DNA of 64,000 nucleotides from Phascolarctos cinereus (lineage: Eukaryota; Chordata; Mammalia; Diprotodontia; Phascolarctidae). Below the pieces are notes generated by a model. It was not told the origin of the DNA, ran no database searches, and worked only from the letters and a program-made list of their open reading frames with translations. Below are positions 47,111-59,589 of the stretch, piece after piece (position 1 is the first letter of the stretch; the number at the start of each line of letters is the position of its first letter). Position numbers and translations under genes: made by a program. The stretch covers positions 2,817,501 to 2,881,500 of the forward strand of contig NW_018344004.1 in the NCBI RefSeq assembly GCF_002099425.1. Direction: 5' to 3'.

Positions 47111-47309
47111 TCTGGCCTCTGTCAATACTACCAATCTATCTATGATAAATGGAAATTTTCTGAACGTGTGACATTTGGAGATCCTTAAGTAAAATTTAAT
47201 TTTAAAAGATATTAGTTTCAGCAAAAATATGTGTGTGTGTATATTATATATATAATATGTGTGTATATATATGTATATATATTACCAGTATGTTATCTTA
47301 AGTAGAATT
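47111..47309. other. AT-rich spacer with (TG/TA)n at 47228-47282
   Basis: Alternating purine-pyrimidine simple repeat. Nothing else recognised. Confidence 0.8.
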
Positions 47310-48800
47310 CACGAAGTTAATTTACATTAATATGTATTAACTACCTACTGTGTAGAAGGCATTGTTCTAGGGAATTGGAATACAAGCACAAATATAAGTT
47401 AGTCATCAGTCCCCCTCATCTCTCCCTTGTAAAGAGCTTATATGCTCCTGGAGAGATACAACACATACAAAGATAAGTAAATGCAAGGTAATTTGAAGGT
47501 GGAGAGAACTGGTGGATCAGAAAAGGTTTCTCATAGAAGGCAGAACCTGGAAAGAGACTAAAAATTCTAGGAAGTGAGTTGAGAAGTGAATTCCAGACAC
47601 AGAACAGTCTGTTCAATAACATGGAGCCTGGAGGTGAGATGTGGAATTTGAGGACCAGCCAGCAGTGTAGTTGGTGGGGGACGTAGACTACATGAAGGGG
47701 GAGGGGGGGATAATGTGAAATAAGGCTGGAAAGGTAAATTGGAGCCAGGCTGAGGCATTTGTCTTTTATCCTAGAGGCACTAGAGTTCATGAAAAATTTT
47801 GAGCAGAAGGATGTGTTTAGACCTGTTACTAGGAAGTATATTTTGGCAGATGTATATGGAGCACAGACTGGAAAAGGGAAGAGACTGGAAAGCAGGGAGA
47901 CCAAAAAGGAGGTTACTGTAATAATCCAGGGGAGAGATGCTGAAGGACTCAACTAGAATAGTGGTCACATGAGTAGAGAGGAGGGAAAGGATGCTGGAGA
48001 TATTGTGGAGGCAGAATTGCCAACCCTTAGCAACAGATTGATTCTAGGGGGTGTGCAAGGAAAGGAAAAAGTCAAGAATGATACAAGTGCCTGGAGGTGT
48101 TTTCAACCAAGTGACAGGTCACATAACATGAAGACAAAGAAATGGCCATGGGGGATTTATCAGTTAAGAATCATATTACTTTAAGCTCAGACAGAGTAAG
48201 TTCATTTGAGGATTAGGGTCCCATGCCAGACTGCAGAGGGTTGAAAAGTGAGGAAATGGAAGCATTGGACTTTTCCTAGGAGTTTGGCTGTGAAAGGGAA
48301 AAAGAAATGTAGGGCGACAGCTGAGAGAATGCCAGGGATCAAGTACAAGTTTTTTTGTTTGTTTTTGCTAGGCAATGGGGTTAAGTGACTTGCCCAGAGT
48401 CACACAGCTAGTGAGTGTTGTTGTCTGAGGCCAGATTTGATAAGTGCAAGTTTTTTAAGGATGAAGGAGATGTGTGCATGAAATCAAGTGGTCATTATCT
48501 TGGATGGGATGGGATCATGGGCATGAATAGGGGGTTTGACCTCACCAGGAAAGAAAGCCACTTTTTCCCTGAGAAACTAGAGTAGTAGAGAAGAATTATG
48601 GGGCAATGGACAGGGGCTTTGGGGTTTGAAGTAGAATGGAAGAGGATGCTCATGACAGCCTTGATTTTCTAACTGCAGAAGCCCTCTGTGGAGAAAGGGT
48701 GGAGTTGGGGGATGAGAGTGGTCTAAGGGGCTTGTAAGGAGGGAAGAGAGAGTTTAGAAGAGCCACTGGAGGAAGTATGAAAGGACTGCCATATAATAGG
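47310..48800 (-). repeat. L2 LINE, antisense, long
   Basis: Starts with the L2 end (taactacctactgtgtagaag, aagagcttatatgctcctgg) and continues through ggaggttactgtaataatcc to ggacttttcctaggagtttg. The - strand 178-codon frame at 47416-47952 is L2-derived, not a gene. A SINE at 48345-48440 interrupts it. The part after 48441 is more diverged. Confidence 0.85.
48345..48440 (-). repeat. tRNA SINE fragment nested in L2, antisense
   Basis: A T-rich start (antisense tail), ggttaagtgacttgcccaga, gtcacacagctagtgagtgt, then gaggccagatttga. The head is missing. Confidence 0.8.
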
Positions 48801-49204
48801 GAGGACCCCATTGAGTTTAAATAACTTGAATCTGTTATGGACCCAAGCAACATGGCAGTATGACTTCCTCCAATGGAATTAGTAGCATAGTAGGGGAGAA
48901 CAGGAAGGATGGGCTTAATTGGGATTTGCTAAGGCATGACAAGTGAAAGGACAAGGAATCTAAGATTAAATAAGTGTTAAATAAGAAACTGAGCCTGCTA
49001 CTACTGTTTGGGGCTTTGTGGGTTTTGAAACAAATAACTATTGGCAGTAACTTGGTGTGGGGACAGCTTTTAATTTTTATTAATCCATTCCAACAACCCA
49101 GTGAGCATTAAGTGTCTACAATATGGAATTCTTAAAAGTAATGAGATATACTGTTGTTGGCCTTGTGGGGTTTGTAGCTTAATCAAAGAAATGCCACCGG
49201 CATA
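48801..49204. other. Unclassified sequence
   Basis: Nothing recognised. Confidence 0.45.
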
Positions 49205-49450
49205 TAAAACAACTTTTGTTGTTTTTCACCCATGCCCAACTCTTCGTTACCCCATTTGGGGTGTTTTTGGCAAAGAGACTGGAGTGGTTTATCATTTCCT
49301 TCTCCAGCTCATTTTATAGATGAGGAAACTAAGGCAAATAGGGTTAAGTGCCTTGCCCAGGGTCACATAGTAAGTGTTTGAGGCTTGATTTGAACTCAGA
49401 TCTTCCTAAATCTAGGCTTAGTGCTCTATCCATTGCACCCAACTACTTTC
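49205..49450 (-). repeat. Mar-1-type SINE, antisense
   Basis: ccccatttggggtgtttttg, ttctccagctcattttatag, gggttaagtgccttgcccag, ctctatccattgcacccaac. Confidence 0.92.
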
Positions 49451-50404
49451 CAACTACATTAGCTCATTGAATAGTGTGCTGTTGGCACACTATTCAGAGG
49501 CAGAAGCACAGGGCTAATTGCATCATTGATCTGACCCAGTGAAGAACTTAGTTTTAATATCTCAATCAAGAGTTCTTAACCTCAGGTCTACAAACTTTTT
49601 TTAAACATTTGTTATCTGTATTTCAGTAAAATTGGTTTCCTTTGCAATTCTATGCATTTATTTTATGCATTGAAAAACATTATTCTGGGAAAGAGCCTAG
49701 AGGCTTTGCTAGACCATGGCCACAGAAATCTAGGACACATGAAAAAGAAGAGTCCCCTCCTACTGGGTATGTTCCAGACCTACGCTCTCATCTTCACCAA
49801 TTGCTGCCCTCTCATCGTTAAAGGAATGTTTCTGCTAAACTGCTGAGAAACCCCCATGCAAATTAGGCTTGGTTTATTTTTTCCCTATTGACAGTATATT
49901 TTATTTTGACAGTCATTTCAACAAACACTCCTCCCTTCTCATAAATCAAGTCAATCAAAGCCACCTCATAAGGCAATTGCAGCTGATAGTACATGTCACT
50001 TTCTGTTTAGCGATTGGGACCCACTATTACCTCCTGTATTTGAACTGGGTTTTGTTGCATTAGGTTGTATTTTGCCTGTAGGCTGAAATGTTTAAAGTTG
50101 AAATACCAGTTGTGAACAAAGATAGACTACTTTCTAACATGGCAAGGTGTGTTTGTCTGTGATTACTTCTGAGAGAACAGTTGCCTTCATTTATGGGATG
50201 TGGGGCATGATGAAATCTCAGGAGTGGGGAGAGGTGAGGGATACTGATTTCATGCTGTGGGCTGGCCAGTTACAGAGGAAAAGAGGATTTATTCCCAAAA
50301 CTGCTGTCTCTTTCATCCTCACATTTCTCTTAAACAACCAGCACTATCCACCCATCTGAGATGTCATAAGAAAACAATGAGACAAAAAAAACCTTATAGA
50401 ATTA
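49451..50404. other. Apparently unique intronic sequence
   Basis: The 49860-50060 part has no repeat resemblance and could be examined for conservation. No exon was recognised. Confidence 0.45.
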
Positions 50405-50560
50405 TAGAGATAACCTCAGCACCCTTCCAGAATAGGTCTGTGCCACAATTTCCTTACCTGCCAAATGGAGCAAGTAATACCTTACCTCCCTACCCCAGGA
50501 GAGTGTTAAGAGGATCAGCTAAGTTAGTAATGTTTGTCAAAGTGATGGTAAACTGCCAGG
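50405..50560 (+). repeat. MIR-type SINE, diverged
   Basis: aatttccttacctgccaaat, gtaataccttacctccctac, aagaggatcagctaag. Confidence 0.65.
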
Positions 50561-51084
50561 CCTCTAAAACCTTAAGGTGGTAATAGGGAAGTGAATAAAC
50601 TTTTTCTTCGTCACAAGAAGGAAATTTGAACATGATTCCCCAGATTGTTAGTGTTTGGGGACTCTGAAGTTTTAAGGTGGCATTGCAAATGGGGTGGGGG
50701 TGGGATCTGTGCCAGTTCTGATCCAAGTTCTGATTCATGCCCAGATTCCTTGCCTCAGCTACTAATTAAAAGAATGGCCCAGTTGTATCCCACTAAACAA
50801 TGATGGCCATGTTCTGACACCGCCACCCTGCTCCTATGTGTCTGCTCCTTGAACATACAGCCCTTGCATAAAGCGCTTTTCAGTATGTAGAGTGAAGATC
50901 AGCTCTTTCATGTGCCAGACACCATATTATCATTTAGCCAGAACATCAGTAAGACAAGATGTCACTATGTGGGACATATGGTCCCAGGAAATGTTCTAAA
51001 TCAGGGGCCCAAGTCCTTTTGGGGAAAAGCAGCTATTTTTTATTTCCTGAATTTCAGACGGGAGAGGAGGTGAGCTAAATCATT
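50561..51084. other. Unclassified sequence
   Basis: Nothing recognised. Confidence 0.45.
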
Positions 51085-51520
51085 GATTTAGAGCTGGGAG
51101 GGACCTTGGAGGTCATTCAGACCAACCCCCTCTTTTTGTAGATGAGGAAGCCAAGACCTGGAAAAGTTGTTAGAGGCAGCTAGGAGGTGAAGTAAAGACT
51201 GCTGGACCTGAAGTCAGGAAGACCTGAGTTCAAATTTATCCTAAAATATTTACCAGCTGTGTGACCCTAGGCAAGTCATTAAATCTCCCTGCTTCAGTTT
51301 TCTCATCTGTAAAATGGGGATAATAATAGCACCTACCTCTCCAGGTTGTTGTATGAGTTATTTGTAAAGTGCTTTGCAAACCTTAAGGTGCTTTATAAAT
51401 GCAAGCTATCATTGCTGTTCCTCTTGTTATTTTTATTAAGTGACATGCCAAAGGTCACACAGATATAGGGCAGGATTAGAACCTAGGTTTTCTGACTCCA
51501 AATCCAGCACCCTTTTGGAG
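51085..51520 (-). repeat. MIR3-like SINE, antisense, split by THER1
   Basis: Left part tttagagctgggagggacct and gtagatgaggaagccaagac. Right part gtgacatgccaaaggtcaca and ttagaacctaggttttctga. A sense THER1 lies between. Confidence 0.85.
51172..51430 (+). repeat. THER1/MIR SINE nested in MIR3
   Basis: aggcagctaggaggtgaagt head, gagttcaaatttatcctaaa, tctcatctgtaaaatgggga, taatagcacctacctctcca, aaagtgctttgcaaacctta. Confidence 0.93.
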
Positions 51521-51924
51521 TAAGACATTATATCCCAACAAATGAAAACTGTTGGGGGGAGGGGAGATTGTGTGGATCAATGAGTAGTTAAACCCCTGAG
51601 CCAGCTTGGGCAGGGGAATAGCCAGCTTGGATCAAGGATTTCTGCATTCTAAAAGTGGTTAATAAAAAAAAAATCCGGCTTTATGAATTAAAGTGAAGTT
51701 GAGAGGGGAAGGGGTTGGGTGCTACTTCTGATTGTTGGCTTACCTCCTAGCAATCCCAGTGAATTTAGGAGAAAGTGAGATGTAGCAGTGACTTGGTCAT
51801 TAAGTAAGCTTACACAGGGCAGGTCACAATCTAGGACTCAAATGCCAGGTGTTTTTAGATTGCAAGTTGAGGGGTGGGGATAAATCTTGTACTAAAAGAA
51901 CTAAGACATTTATAAGATCACTTG
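51521..51924. other. Unclassified sequence
   Basis: Nothing recognised. Confidence 0.45.
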
Positions 51925-52175
51925 GGAATGAGTGGACGTTGGTTTAAATCCCAGCTCTTCTGTGTACTATCTGCGTTACCTTGGGCAAGATATTCCCTTC
52001 CCTGAGTCTTTTAATTTCCTCGTCTGTAAAATGGAGTAGAATTCTTTGCTATATGGGATGTCTCAAAACGGAGAAATTTTAGGCAACATGGAAACAAAAA
52101 ATTGTATAAAAATTTTTTTTAAACGTAGTTGGACCAGATGTCTCTTAAGTGTCTACCATCTCTACAACCTTTGTC
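51925..52175 (+). repeat. MIR3-like SINE with small foreign insert
   Basis: gtttaaatcccagctcttct, aatttcctcgtctgtaaaat, then a 60-80 base AT-rich stretch beginning gggatgtctcaaaacgg (mariner-like end?), then gttggaccagatgtctctta. Confidence 0.65.
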
Positions 52176-54104
52176 TAAGTATTAGACTAGTAGATGTTTC
52201 TATGAATATTAGTTGATTTAGGCAAAAATCTGGGAGAAGTAAAGGGATGGGAAAACTCTGCCCTCCCTCTTGCCACCAATTGGCACTTGGAAAAAAATTA
52301 TTTTTACACTCCAACTATGAGCAATTGCACGTGCCCTCTTTGTTTTGGAAGGAAAAGCTGCTAAGTCTCTGCTGTGATGTGGCTTTTGTGACTCTCAGAT
52401 AACCATGATAGACTCTACATTTTTAGCTGCATGTATTTTTTTCCAGGGAGGAGAGAAGGAAACTTCTTTCTAGTAGCAGAAAGCATGAGTTTATTCTTAT
52501 TTTACCAAGTCCAGATATGTGAAAATCTCCCATGAAGTTAGGCTATACATGGGCCAAGCCCCCATTGCATTTTCTTAAAAGTGTTAGCTGAGTAGAAGAC
52601 CTGGTATGTGTTTATAAGCCTTTCCGTAACTCAGTGAGATTCCATTGACCAACCCCTCTATCCACAGCTCTGCTATGCACTCATTGTTCATTCTAGCAGC
52701 TTTAGCATATAATGTACCTTGTCAACCTGCTTTATTTTTCGGGGGTAAAGGATGAAGGATAAGAGATAGGTACTAGTCTCCAAAATATATTTGAATAAGA
52801 GCCTTAATTAGTCAGGTACTTTACAGAGAACGAGTTGTTTCCACAACATGTCTAGAGCTCCCCCTTCTGCTGGAGTCTGGTATGGTTTAGGCCTAGTTCA
52901 CGTCCAGGTACTTTTGCGATGGGCCCTAAGGCAAACTTTTCCCCTAGAATCTGGCTAGGAGCCAAAGAAGGCTTAGTGGAGGGTAACATCTCCAGAGAAG
53001 GTTTACCCTATCGTCCATTTATTTACTTCCTTTAAGGACCTGATGAAGGCAGATTAGTTTGCTGGCTCTGTGGTCCAGAGAGTCCTTCTTCTCTGACAAC
53101 TGGAGATGCCGTTTGTGGCTTAGGACTTAATGTTCTTACTGTTTAGGAACGTTCAGTGTTTCCACAGAGCACCTAAAAAAAAATCTTTGAAAAAACAATT
53201 CTTTTCCCATTCCACCTCACACCAAGAGGAAGCCACTTTTAGTATTTTGGCAAGTGCAAAAGACCACTTGATCTGGAGAAAAAGCATGGGCCCTTTGCAG
53301 ACATGTGAACTATTTGGAAGTAGGATAACCATAATTCTGCAGTTTGTCATGATTCCCAAATGCAGCATGATTTTCATTACATCGTGCTCTGTAAATGTTA
53401 GTTTTTAGTGGCAAGGGAATCTTTTAACTTTTAGTTCTTTAAAGGGTCTGAGGAGTAGCCCTGAAGTCATACGAAGCTTATGAAAACTGGGTTTTTATTT
53501 TTTTGCTGTTGTTTACTACATATATGCCAGTTTTATTCAATTTTTTTAAGTGAACTAAAAGGCCATAAGATTTGAACCCAGCATTTAGTATATGAGTACT
53601 TAAAATATGATTGCAGTCAACCAATTTGGCCCATTTTAACAAGATGAATACAAAATGCCTGAAAAGTGAAATGTCTCATGTGTATTTGGCACATACTGTC
53701 CCAGAAAGCAACCAGATAACCTGCTGGACTGTTGACTTAGATTAATGGTTAATACATTTCTTGGAGTCTTTTTCCTGCTGTATAAAATACTATAAAAAAA
53801 ACAACAAACCCCTTCACATATAATAAACCAGCCTCTTGCTGAAGGCTTGTCAGTGGGATCAATGATTATAAAGCACAGCTGATCTTCAGTGAGATATAAG
53901 TTTAGATTATAATCACCTTTTAAAATAATAAATCAGTCAATATTTATTAGGCATTGGCTAAGTATTCATCATTGAATTAGGCACAGTGGCACACCATTTA
54001 TTGTGGAGAACCTCTAGACTCTAACTATGTTTTAAGGATTTAAAATTTTTCATTAATGATGAAAATCCAAAGGGCTCTCTGCTTAGAGGCTGCTGATCTC
54101 TATA
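52176..54104. other. Apparently unique intronic sequence
   Basis: A 92-codon frame at 53130-53408 and its antisense partner show no family resemblance. A short antisense L2 end is possible at 53925-54000 (cagtcaatatttattaggca). Confidence 0.5.
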
Positions 54105-54365
54105 ATAATAACAACAATAATGGTTGGCATTTAACTACTTTTTTAAAGGTTTACAAAGGACCTTACATAACTTATCTTATTTGTTCCTCCCAACAATCCG
54201 GAGAGGTAGGTGCTATTCTTATCTCCATTTTCTAGGTGAGAAACGGAAGCAGAGTGAGGTTGTGACTTGGCAGGATCACTTATCGATTAAGGCAAGATTT
54301 GAACTTAAGTCTTCCTAACTCCCAAGTGCAATAGTCTATATTGCATTACCTACCCACCTTCACTT
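54105..54365 (-). repeat. MIR-type SINE, antisense
   Basis: taaaggtttacaaaggacct, ccattttctaggtgagaaac, gaacttaagtcttcctaact, with a final degraded head. Confidence 0.85.
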
Positions 54366-56579
54366 AAAATTTTGGAACAGCTTGCCAAGCAAAATGTTTC
54401 TTGTTCTATAGTACCCTTACCTGATAATGTGTAGCATAGTGATGGCCATTTGTGGCTGGCTGTGATACTGTTAGACAATTACTGGTCTGGTCCTTTGCTA
54501 CTGTTAATACACAGTGGTGACCTCTGCCCAAGCTACTACAAAACAGATGTGATGTTTAGGCCCTGTTCTGGGGGGGGGGAGTAGCTTGGGGAGGCATCCA
54601 GTACTGCCCCTACTTTCTAGGGGCTGATGAAGGCAGAGCCTTCCCTTTCATTGACAAACATTAGATTCACAGCTGGTCAAGGGGAAGGGCCCATGAACTG
54701 AAAGTAGAACATTTATTTATAGCTTCTGCTTACAAGTATACTCAGTGCTAGCATATGCTTTCTGTGTTGACATGAGGAATGCCAGGCTTGTGAAGGCTCC
54801 TCCCACCCCTCTTTTTGCTTCTTTGAATTTCCTTGTTTGTTGAAGGTAGTCTGCTAAACAGCAATAATATCAAAGTGATACAGAAGGTGAGGAAGAAGCC
54901 TTATTCTGTGGGTACGTAGCACCCTTATTGCTTTGTTGTGGCCCTGTGTGTGGTATTGTGGTTCAGAGCCTAGGTCATGGAAATAACTCTCTGAAGGAAG
55001 ATTGGATTACTGAGCTTTTAATCTGCATGTTTTGGTGCTACCTATACACACAGCCTCAGGCCGTCAACATCCTTGTGGATGTGGACTCCATTTGGAGTAT
55101 GACTATCACAGAATTAAAGTCTGGAGGGAGTCCCTTAGCTTGGCTGAAGACTCATCAGGGGAAAATGTGACCTACAGACATTTGTGTGCAGAGGTTGTGG
55201 CAGGGTCTATGCATAAAATTTTCAATCTCAATGGTACTTAACATTTATGTAATGCCAAAGGTATATACTCAGTGCAGCATATGGAGTTCCGGTTCCAAAG
55301 GACTGCTGACTGGCACATGTATGGGGTGGAGGGGCCTCTTGCAATTTAGGCAAGAAGTGGCTTTGCCATCAGACAGTGGCAGATCCCTTTTAGAGACTGG
55401 AGTCCACAAGCAGGATAGGAGAATTATAGTAAGAATATAAAGTAGGGAACCATAATATGGTTTCCCTAAAAGTTGAGAATGAATTAGGGCAGTATCAAAA
55501 ACAGGACTTTTAAACTGAAACTACCAAAAGAAATCATTAAGGAGCTGCAGTGTGCAAGGTAGGCAAGATGTAATCATAGAAAGGCCTTCAAGATGTGGTA
55601 ATTGAGATAAGGAAGACCCAAGGTGTCCATGCTTTGGTTCAAGAGTTCTGCATTATTAGTGAATTAAAAAAAAACAAGCAAAAAACTTGTTTTGTGAGCA
55701 GTTGTAAGGTATTTTGGTTCTTAGGGGGGTTGCAAGGAAAATTCTGTTTTTTTTAATGACTCCTTTAGGTACCATGCTGGTTAACAAGGAAGGGAGATGA
55801 CACTAGTTAGTTACTACAGACAGTAATTCTACTTTGCTTTTCCTGGGATAGTACCCATCAATTCATTTGTGCCTTTCAAACAATAACATCAGCATACTTT
55901 TGGTCATTTTGGACTTTAATACCTCAAAGCAAGAATTCTATTTTAATTCTCAAGAAGTTCCATGAAATTGTAGGCAGGTCCTAATGTACTCCCAAGGCCT
56001 ATGTGCCTTGTTTGTACCAGGCCTCCCTGACAGCTCCGACCTTTGGCCCCAGGCCTGCCCTCTAGAGCTACACAAAGTTAAGTGTACTCCACCATCTACA
56101 GGCAGTGGGCTCCAGAGTTTTGTCTGATTCCACATTCTTATCATATGCCTTATGCTCCTTTAACATTTACCTGGTTAATAAAATGATCTTATTACATAAT
56201 TCTTCTTACCTCAAATTACAAGTAGCTTAAAAGCTATTATGCAAGTAGCTGTAATAATCTATTTGGTGATTTATTGGTTCCTATTTTTAATGTGGCTCTA
56301 GGTGGAAGCTTGGAAGTTTAAAGAAAAACAGAAACAAAAAACATAATGCCTTGTGTAGCTCTTGCTGGTAGGAATATACAGCCAAGTAACATGTAAAGGC
56401 CATACAAATCTCTTTATAGACTTGGAAGCTCTTACGTGTCTACTTTTGCTTTGTTAGGTCACAAAATGTTCTCCTAGAACTTAGATTTCTTCTGGTGGCC
56501 CTCTCTCTAATCCCCCAGATATGGTGACTGTGGTTTTTCATCTGTCATTGAACTTCACATTGTAGTTACTTACCCCAAG
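54366..56579. other. Apparently unique intronic sequence
   Basis: Several short open frames, none resembling a known protein. No clear repeat was recognised in this 2.2 kb. Confidence 0.5.
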
Positions 56580-56900
56580 AAGCTACACAAAATAGGTCTA
56601 ATCCTTCTTTCCACCTGACAGTCCTAGGAATATCTGAAGTCTGCTGCAAAATACAAAATGATAGGGTTGGGCTCTCTGATCTTCTAAGGTCCCTTCCAGG
56701 TCTAAATCTATAAAGCTATGATTCTCCCTCCTCCCCCCACCAAGTCTTGTCTTCTCCAGGCTATAAACATTCTGCAACCAGTCCTCCTCTGATATAGTAC
56801 TGGGTCCAGTGATCAGGCAGCCCATCCATTGTTTGGATAACTTCAGTTGTTGGAAGGTTTTTTCCTTAGGTTGAGCTGAAATCAGCTTCCCTGTAACTGC
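56580..56900 (-). repeat. L3/CR1-like fragment, antisense
   Basis: taaggtcccttccaggtcta, then cttgtcttctccaggctata and agtcctcctctgatatagta follow the antisense L3 order. Confidence 0.55.
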
Positions 56901-57349
56901 CAATCATTTCCTTTCAGGAAAAGACCTTGGGTTACCTATGGAACAGAGCCACCTGTTTTAGCTAACAGCATATGGAAAGCACATTATTTATTGTACTTTT
57001 AAGTGATAATATTAAGTCAGTCAGAATGATATTTTGTTCTCTAACATGGATTTCTTCATCTAAGTTCTGGCACAGATCCCATGAGATAATTTCACAGTAT
57101 TGGAAGCAGTGGAATGCTGGTAGATGTTTAACAACTGGTTCTCAAAAAAAAAAGTACACATATACTCCTAAGATTAACTTGCACTATTTAACACATTACT
57201 AACATGACTTTCTTAAATCTAGACAACCAACAAAATAAATTAAACCCCAATTTCATGGGTTTGCCAATTTCTGAGGTGTAAATACTCATGCTGAAAATTT
57301 AACAATCAGCTGTTTTGAGTGTGTATGAGCTGGCTCCAGCACACCTCTG
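56901..57349. other. Unclassified sequence
   Basis: Nothing recognised. Confidence 0.45.
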
Positions 57350-57480
57350 ATTAGATGGGACCTTAGAAATAGGTTTAGTCCAATCTTCCAGTGCAGGAGT
57401 CTGACAGGTAATTAATTATCTCACTGGGAACCCTTCCATTTTTTTCAACTGCTCCATTAGAAACTTCTTCATATTGACTT
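57350..57480 (-). repeat. L3/CR1 3' fragment, antisense
   Basis: gggaccttagaaataggttt, gtccaatcttccagtgcagg and actgggaacccttccatttt. Confidence 0.5.
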
Positions 57481-57499
57481 TTTATTAATGAGGTAAGAT

Positions 57500-57745
57500 T
57501 TGCTGATCACAGAGCTGGAAGGGACCTTCTCCAATTCCTTCATTTTACAGTTTAAGAAACTGAGGCACAGATAGGATAAATAACTTGTCCAGTTAGTAGT
57601 GAGTAGCAAAGTTGGAATTCAGAAAGAAACTGAGGCACAGATAGGATAAATAACTTGTCCAGTTAGTAGTGAGTAGCAAAGTTGGAATTCAGAGCCAGGT
57701 CCTTTTAACTTCCAAGTCCCATGCCCTGTCAGCTGTATCACCGTG
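57500..57745 (-). repeat. MIR3-like SINE, antisense, with internal duplication
   Basis: gatcacagagctggaaggga, cattttacagtttaagaaac, tggaattcagagccaggtcc, ccgtgcctccctg. Its centre is duplicated in tandem (see 57554-57693). Confidence 0.8.
57554..57693. repeat. Perfect 2 x 70-bp tandem duplication
   Basis: Bases 57554-57623 and 57624-57693 are identical over 70 positions, beginning aagaaactgaggcacagata. The unit lies within a MIR3-like SINE. Confidence 0.98.
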
Positions 57746-57974
57746 CCTCCCTGTAAGTTCCACCTATTGGGCCTGCTTCTGCTTTCTGATACTAAACAGA
57801 TTAAATCTACTCCATCTTTTACAGCAGTGCTCTCCAAACTTCTGGGGTCATGCACATCTGCAGTAAAAAGTGTTAGAGCATCAACTACCCAATATGTCAA
57901 TTTACTGATTTATGAATTTACATACATATACTACTGTACTAGTAATTATGTACCTCATAATTTGATGTGAAAAG

Positions 57975-58335
57975 ATAAATTTTAAACAGATGAGATAAAA
58001 GATATTTGATCCTAGATCCTGGAGGCAATAGGAGTTTGAGTAGAGGAGTGACGTGGAGGGGATGATTTGAAGTGGGAAGAGACTTGCATCAAGGAAATCA
58101 ATTTCAAGAGGCTGTTGTAATAGTCTAGCAATGATGACAGCCTGAATTAGGGCAGTAATGATGATGGGTAGAGAGGAAGGGACACATACAAGATACATAG
58201 AGATGGAAATGGCTAGATTTGACAACTGATATGTGAGGTGAAGGGGAGTGAAGAGTTAAGGATGACATTGAGGTTGCAAACCTGGGTGACTAGAGGAATG
58301 GGGGTATACCTTTGTAAAGAGGTGTGGCCTTTGTG
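57975..58335 (-). repeat. L2 LINE internal piece, antisense
   Basis: cctagatcctggaggcaata, gaggctgttgtaatagtcta and aggttgcaaacctgggtgac. Confidence 0.85.
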
Positions 58336-59314
58336 GGGAAAGATAATGCTCACAACCCATTCGTGCCTGCTCACTCTATCCCAGCAAATATGGGGGGGGC
58401 AGTCGCAGGCCTCTGCCCCTCCCCCAGAGTGCAGAGCCTGGCAACTACTACAACCACAAGGTAATCTTGGAGGGAGGGGAAGGGGGAAGCAGAGTGAGGG
58501 AGTATTGTGGGACAATGGGTAGAGGCTATGATACTGGAAATAAGCCAATGATTGCCTATTGTAGGATGTCACTCATCTTCCATTTGGTTAATCCACATAC
58601 CCTTTGGGGTCATGTGGTTGGCATCCACTTTGGATTGTGCTGTTCTCTACAGGCTACCCTTTCGTATACATGTCAGATATTTTTTTCTTTTACAAGCTAA
58701 AAATCCCACATTCCTTCAGAAGCCCAGGATGACGGCTTTTGATACATCCTTTTTGATAATATTTGAAGATATGTGACACCTTGGATTTTAACAGTGACTT
58801 TATGTCAAGTCTGTGAAAAAATTATCTGTGTTTCAGAATAACTGGCTAAAAAAGAATCCTTATGTAGGAAATACACTCCAAAGGGAATAATTTACTATCA
58901 TTGAGTACAGTTAACATGTTTAGTATAATAAGGAGAATTTAGCAACTCCTGCTCACTTTAAAATCTGAAGTTAGAGCATTACACACTTTAAAAATCTGAA
59001 GTTAGAGCATTACACAAAGCCTGACCTTGACAGGGCTCAGTCATTAGATACACACACACACAAACCTGTGCTTAGCTTGTTGTATAGAGTCGTAGATTCT
59101 CTGTCAGCTACCTTTGGGGTTTGAGCAGGGGTGGTAAATGGGAACTGGGAACCTGAGTTTTTTCCCAACATACATTTTTAGAACTATCAGATTCAGAATC
59201 ATGACTCTTGTAGGCAATTAAGTTTTTTTCCCTTAAATCTTTGGCAAAGATTTAGATATTCAGGAGAATATTGAAAAATTGAGAATATTGCCAAATGAGA
59301 GAACTTAATTTACT
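58336..59314. other. Apparently unique intronic sequence with a small tandem repeat
   Basis: It includes the 30/31-base tandem pair at 58954-59014 and a short (CA)n at 59051-59062. No gene was seen. Confidence 0.55.
58954..59014. repeat. 30/31-bp tandem duplication
   Basis: cactttaaaatctgaagtta ... cattaca occurs twice in a row. The second copy differs only by one extra A in the A-run. Confidence 0.95.
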
Positions 59315-59560
59315 GGTCAGAATCTGAGTTGGAAGAGACCTTTGAGGTTATCCAGCCCAACTACCCTGAAACATAAATCTCCTGTATAAAATCCTAAAGG
59401 TGGTTGGTCAACTTAACCGCCACTTACAGGTCTCCCATGACATGAAAGAGAAGCCACCTAACACAAAATATCGCCTCTTGAGACAGCCCAATCCATTTTG
59501 TGACAGTTTGAATTTTTCATTTTTTCCTCCTACTAAATCTCAATAAGCTTCTGCAGTATT
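59315..59560 (-). repeat. L3/CR1 3' region, antisense
   Basis: gagttggaagagacctttga, ttatccagcccaactaccct and gagacagcccaatccatttt match the antisense L3 end. Confidence 0.7.
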
Positions 59561-59589
59561 CACCCATGGCTCCTGTTCTGCCCTGCAGC

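Noticed and set aside
47416-47952. 178-codon minus-strand frame
   Set aside because: It lies wholly in an antisense L2 and reads the L2 3' sequence. It is not a host gene.
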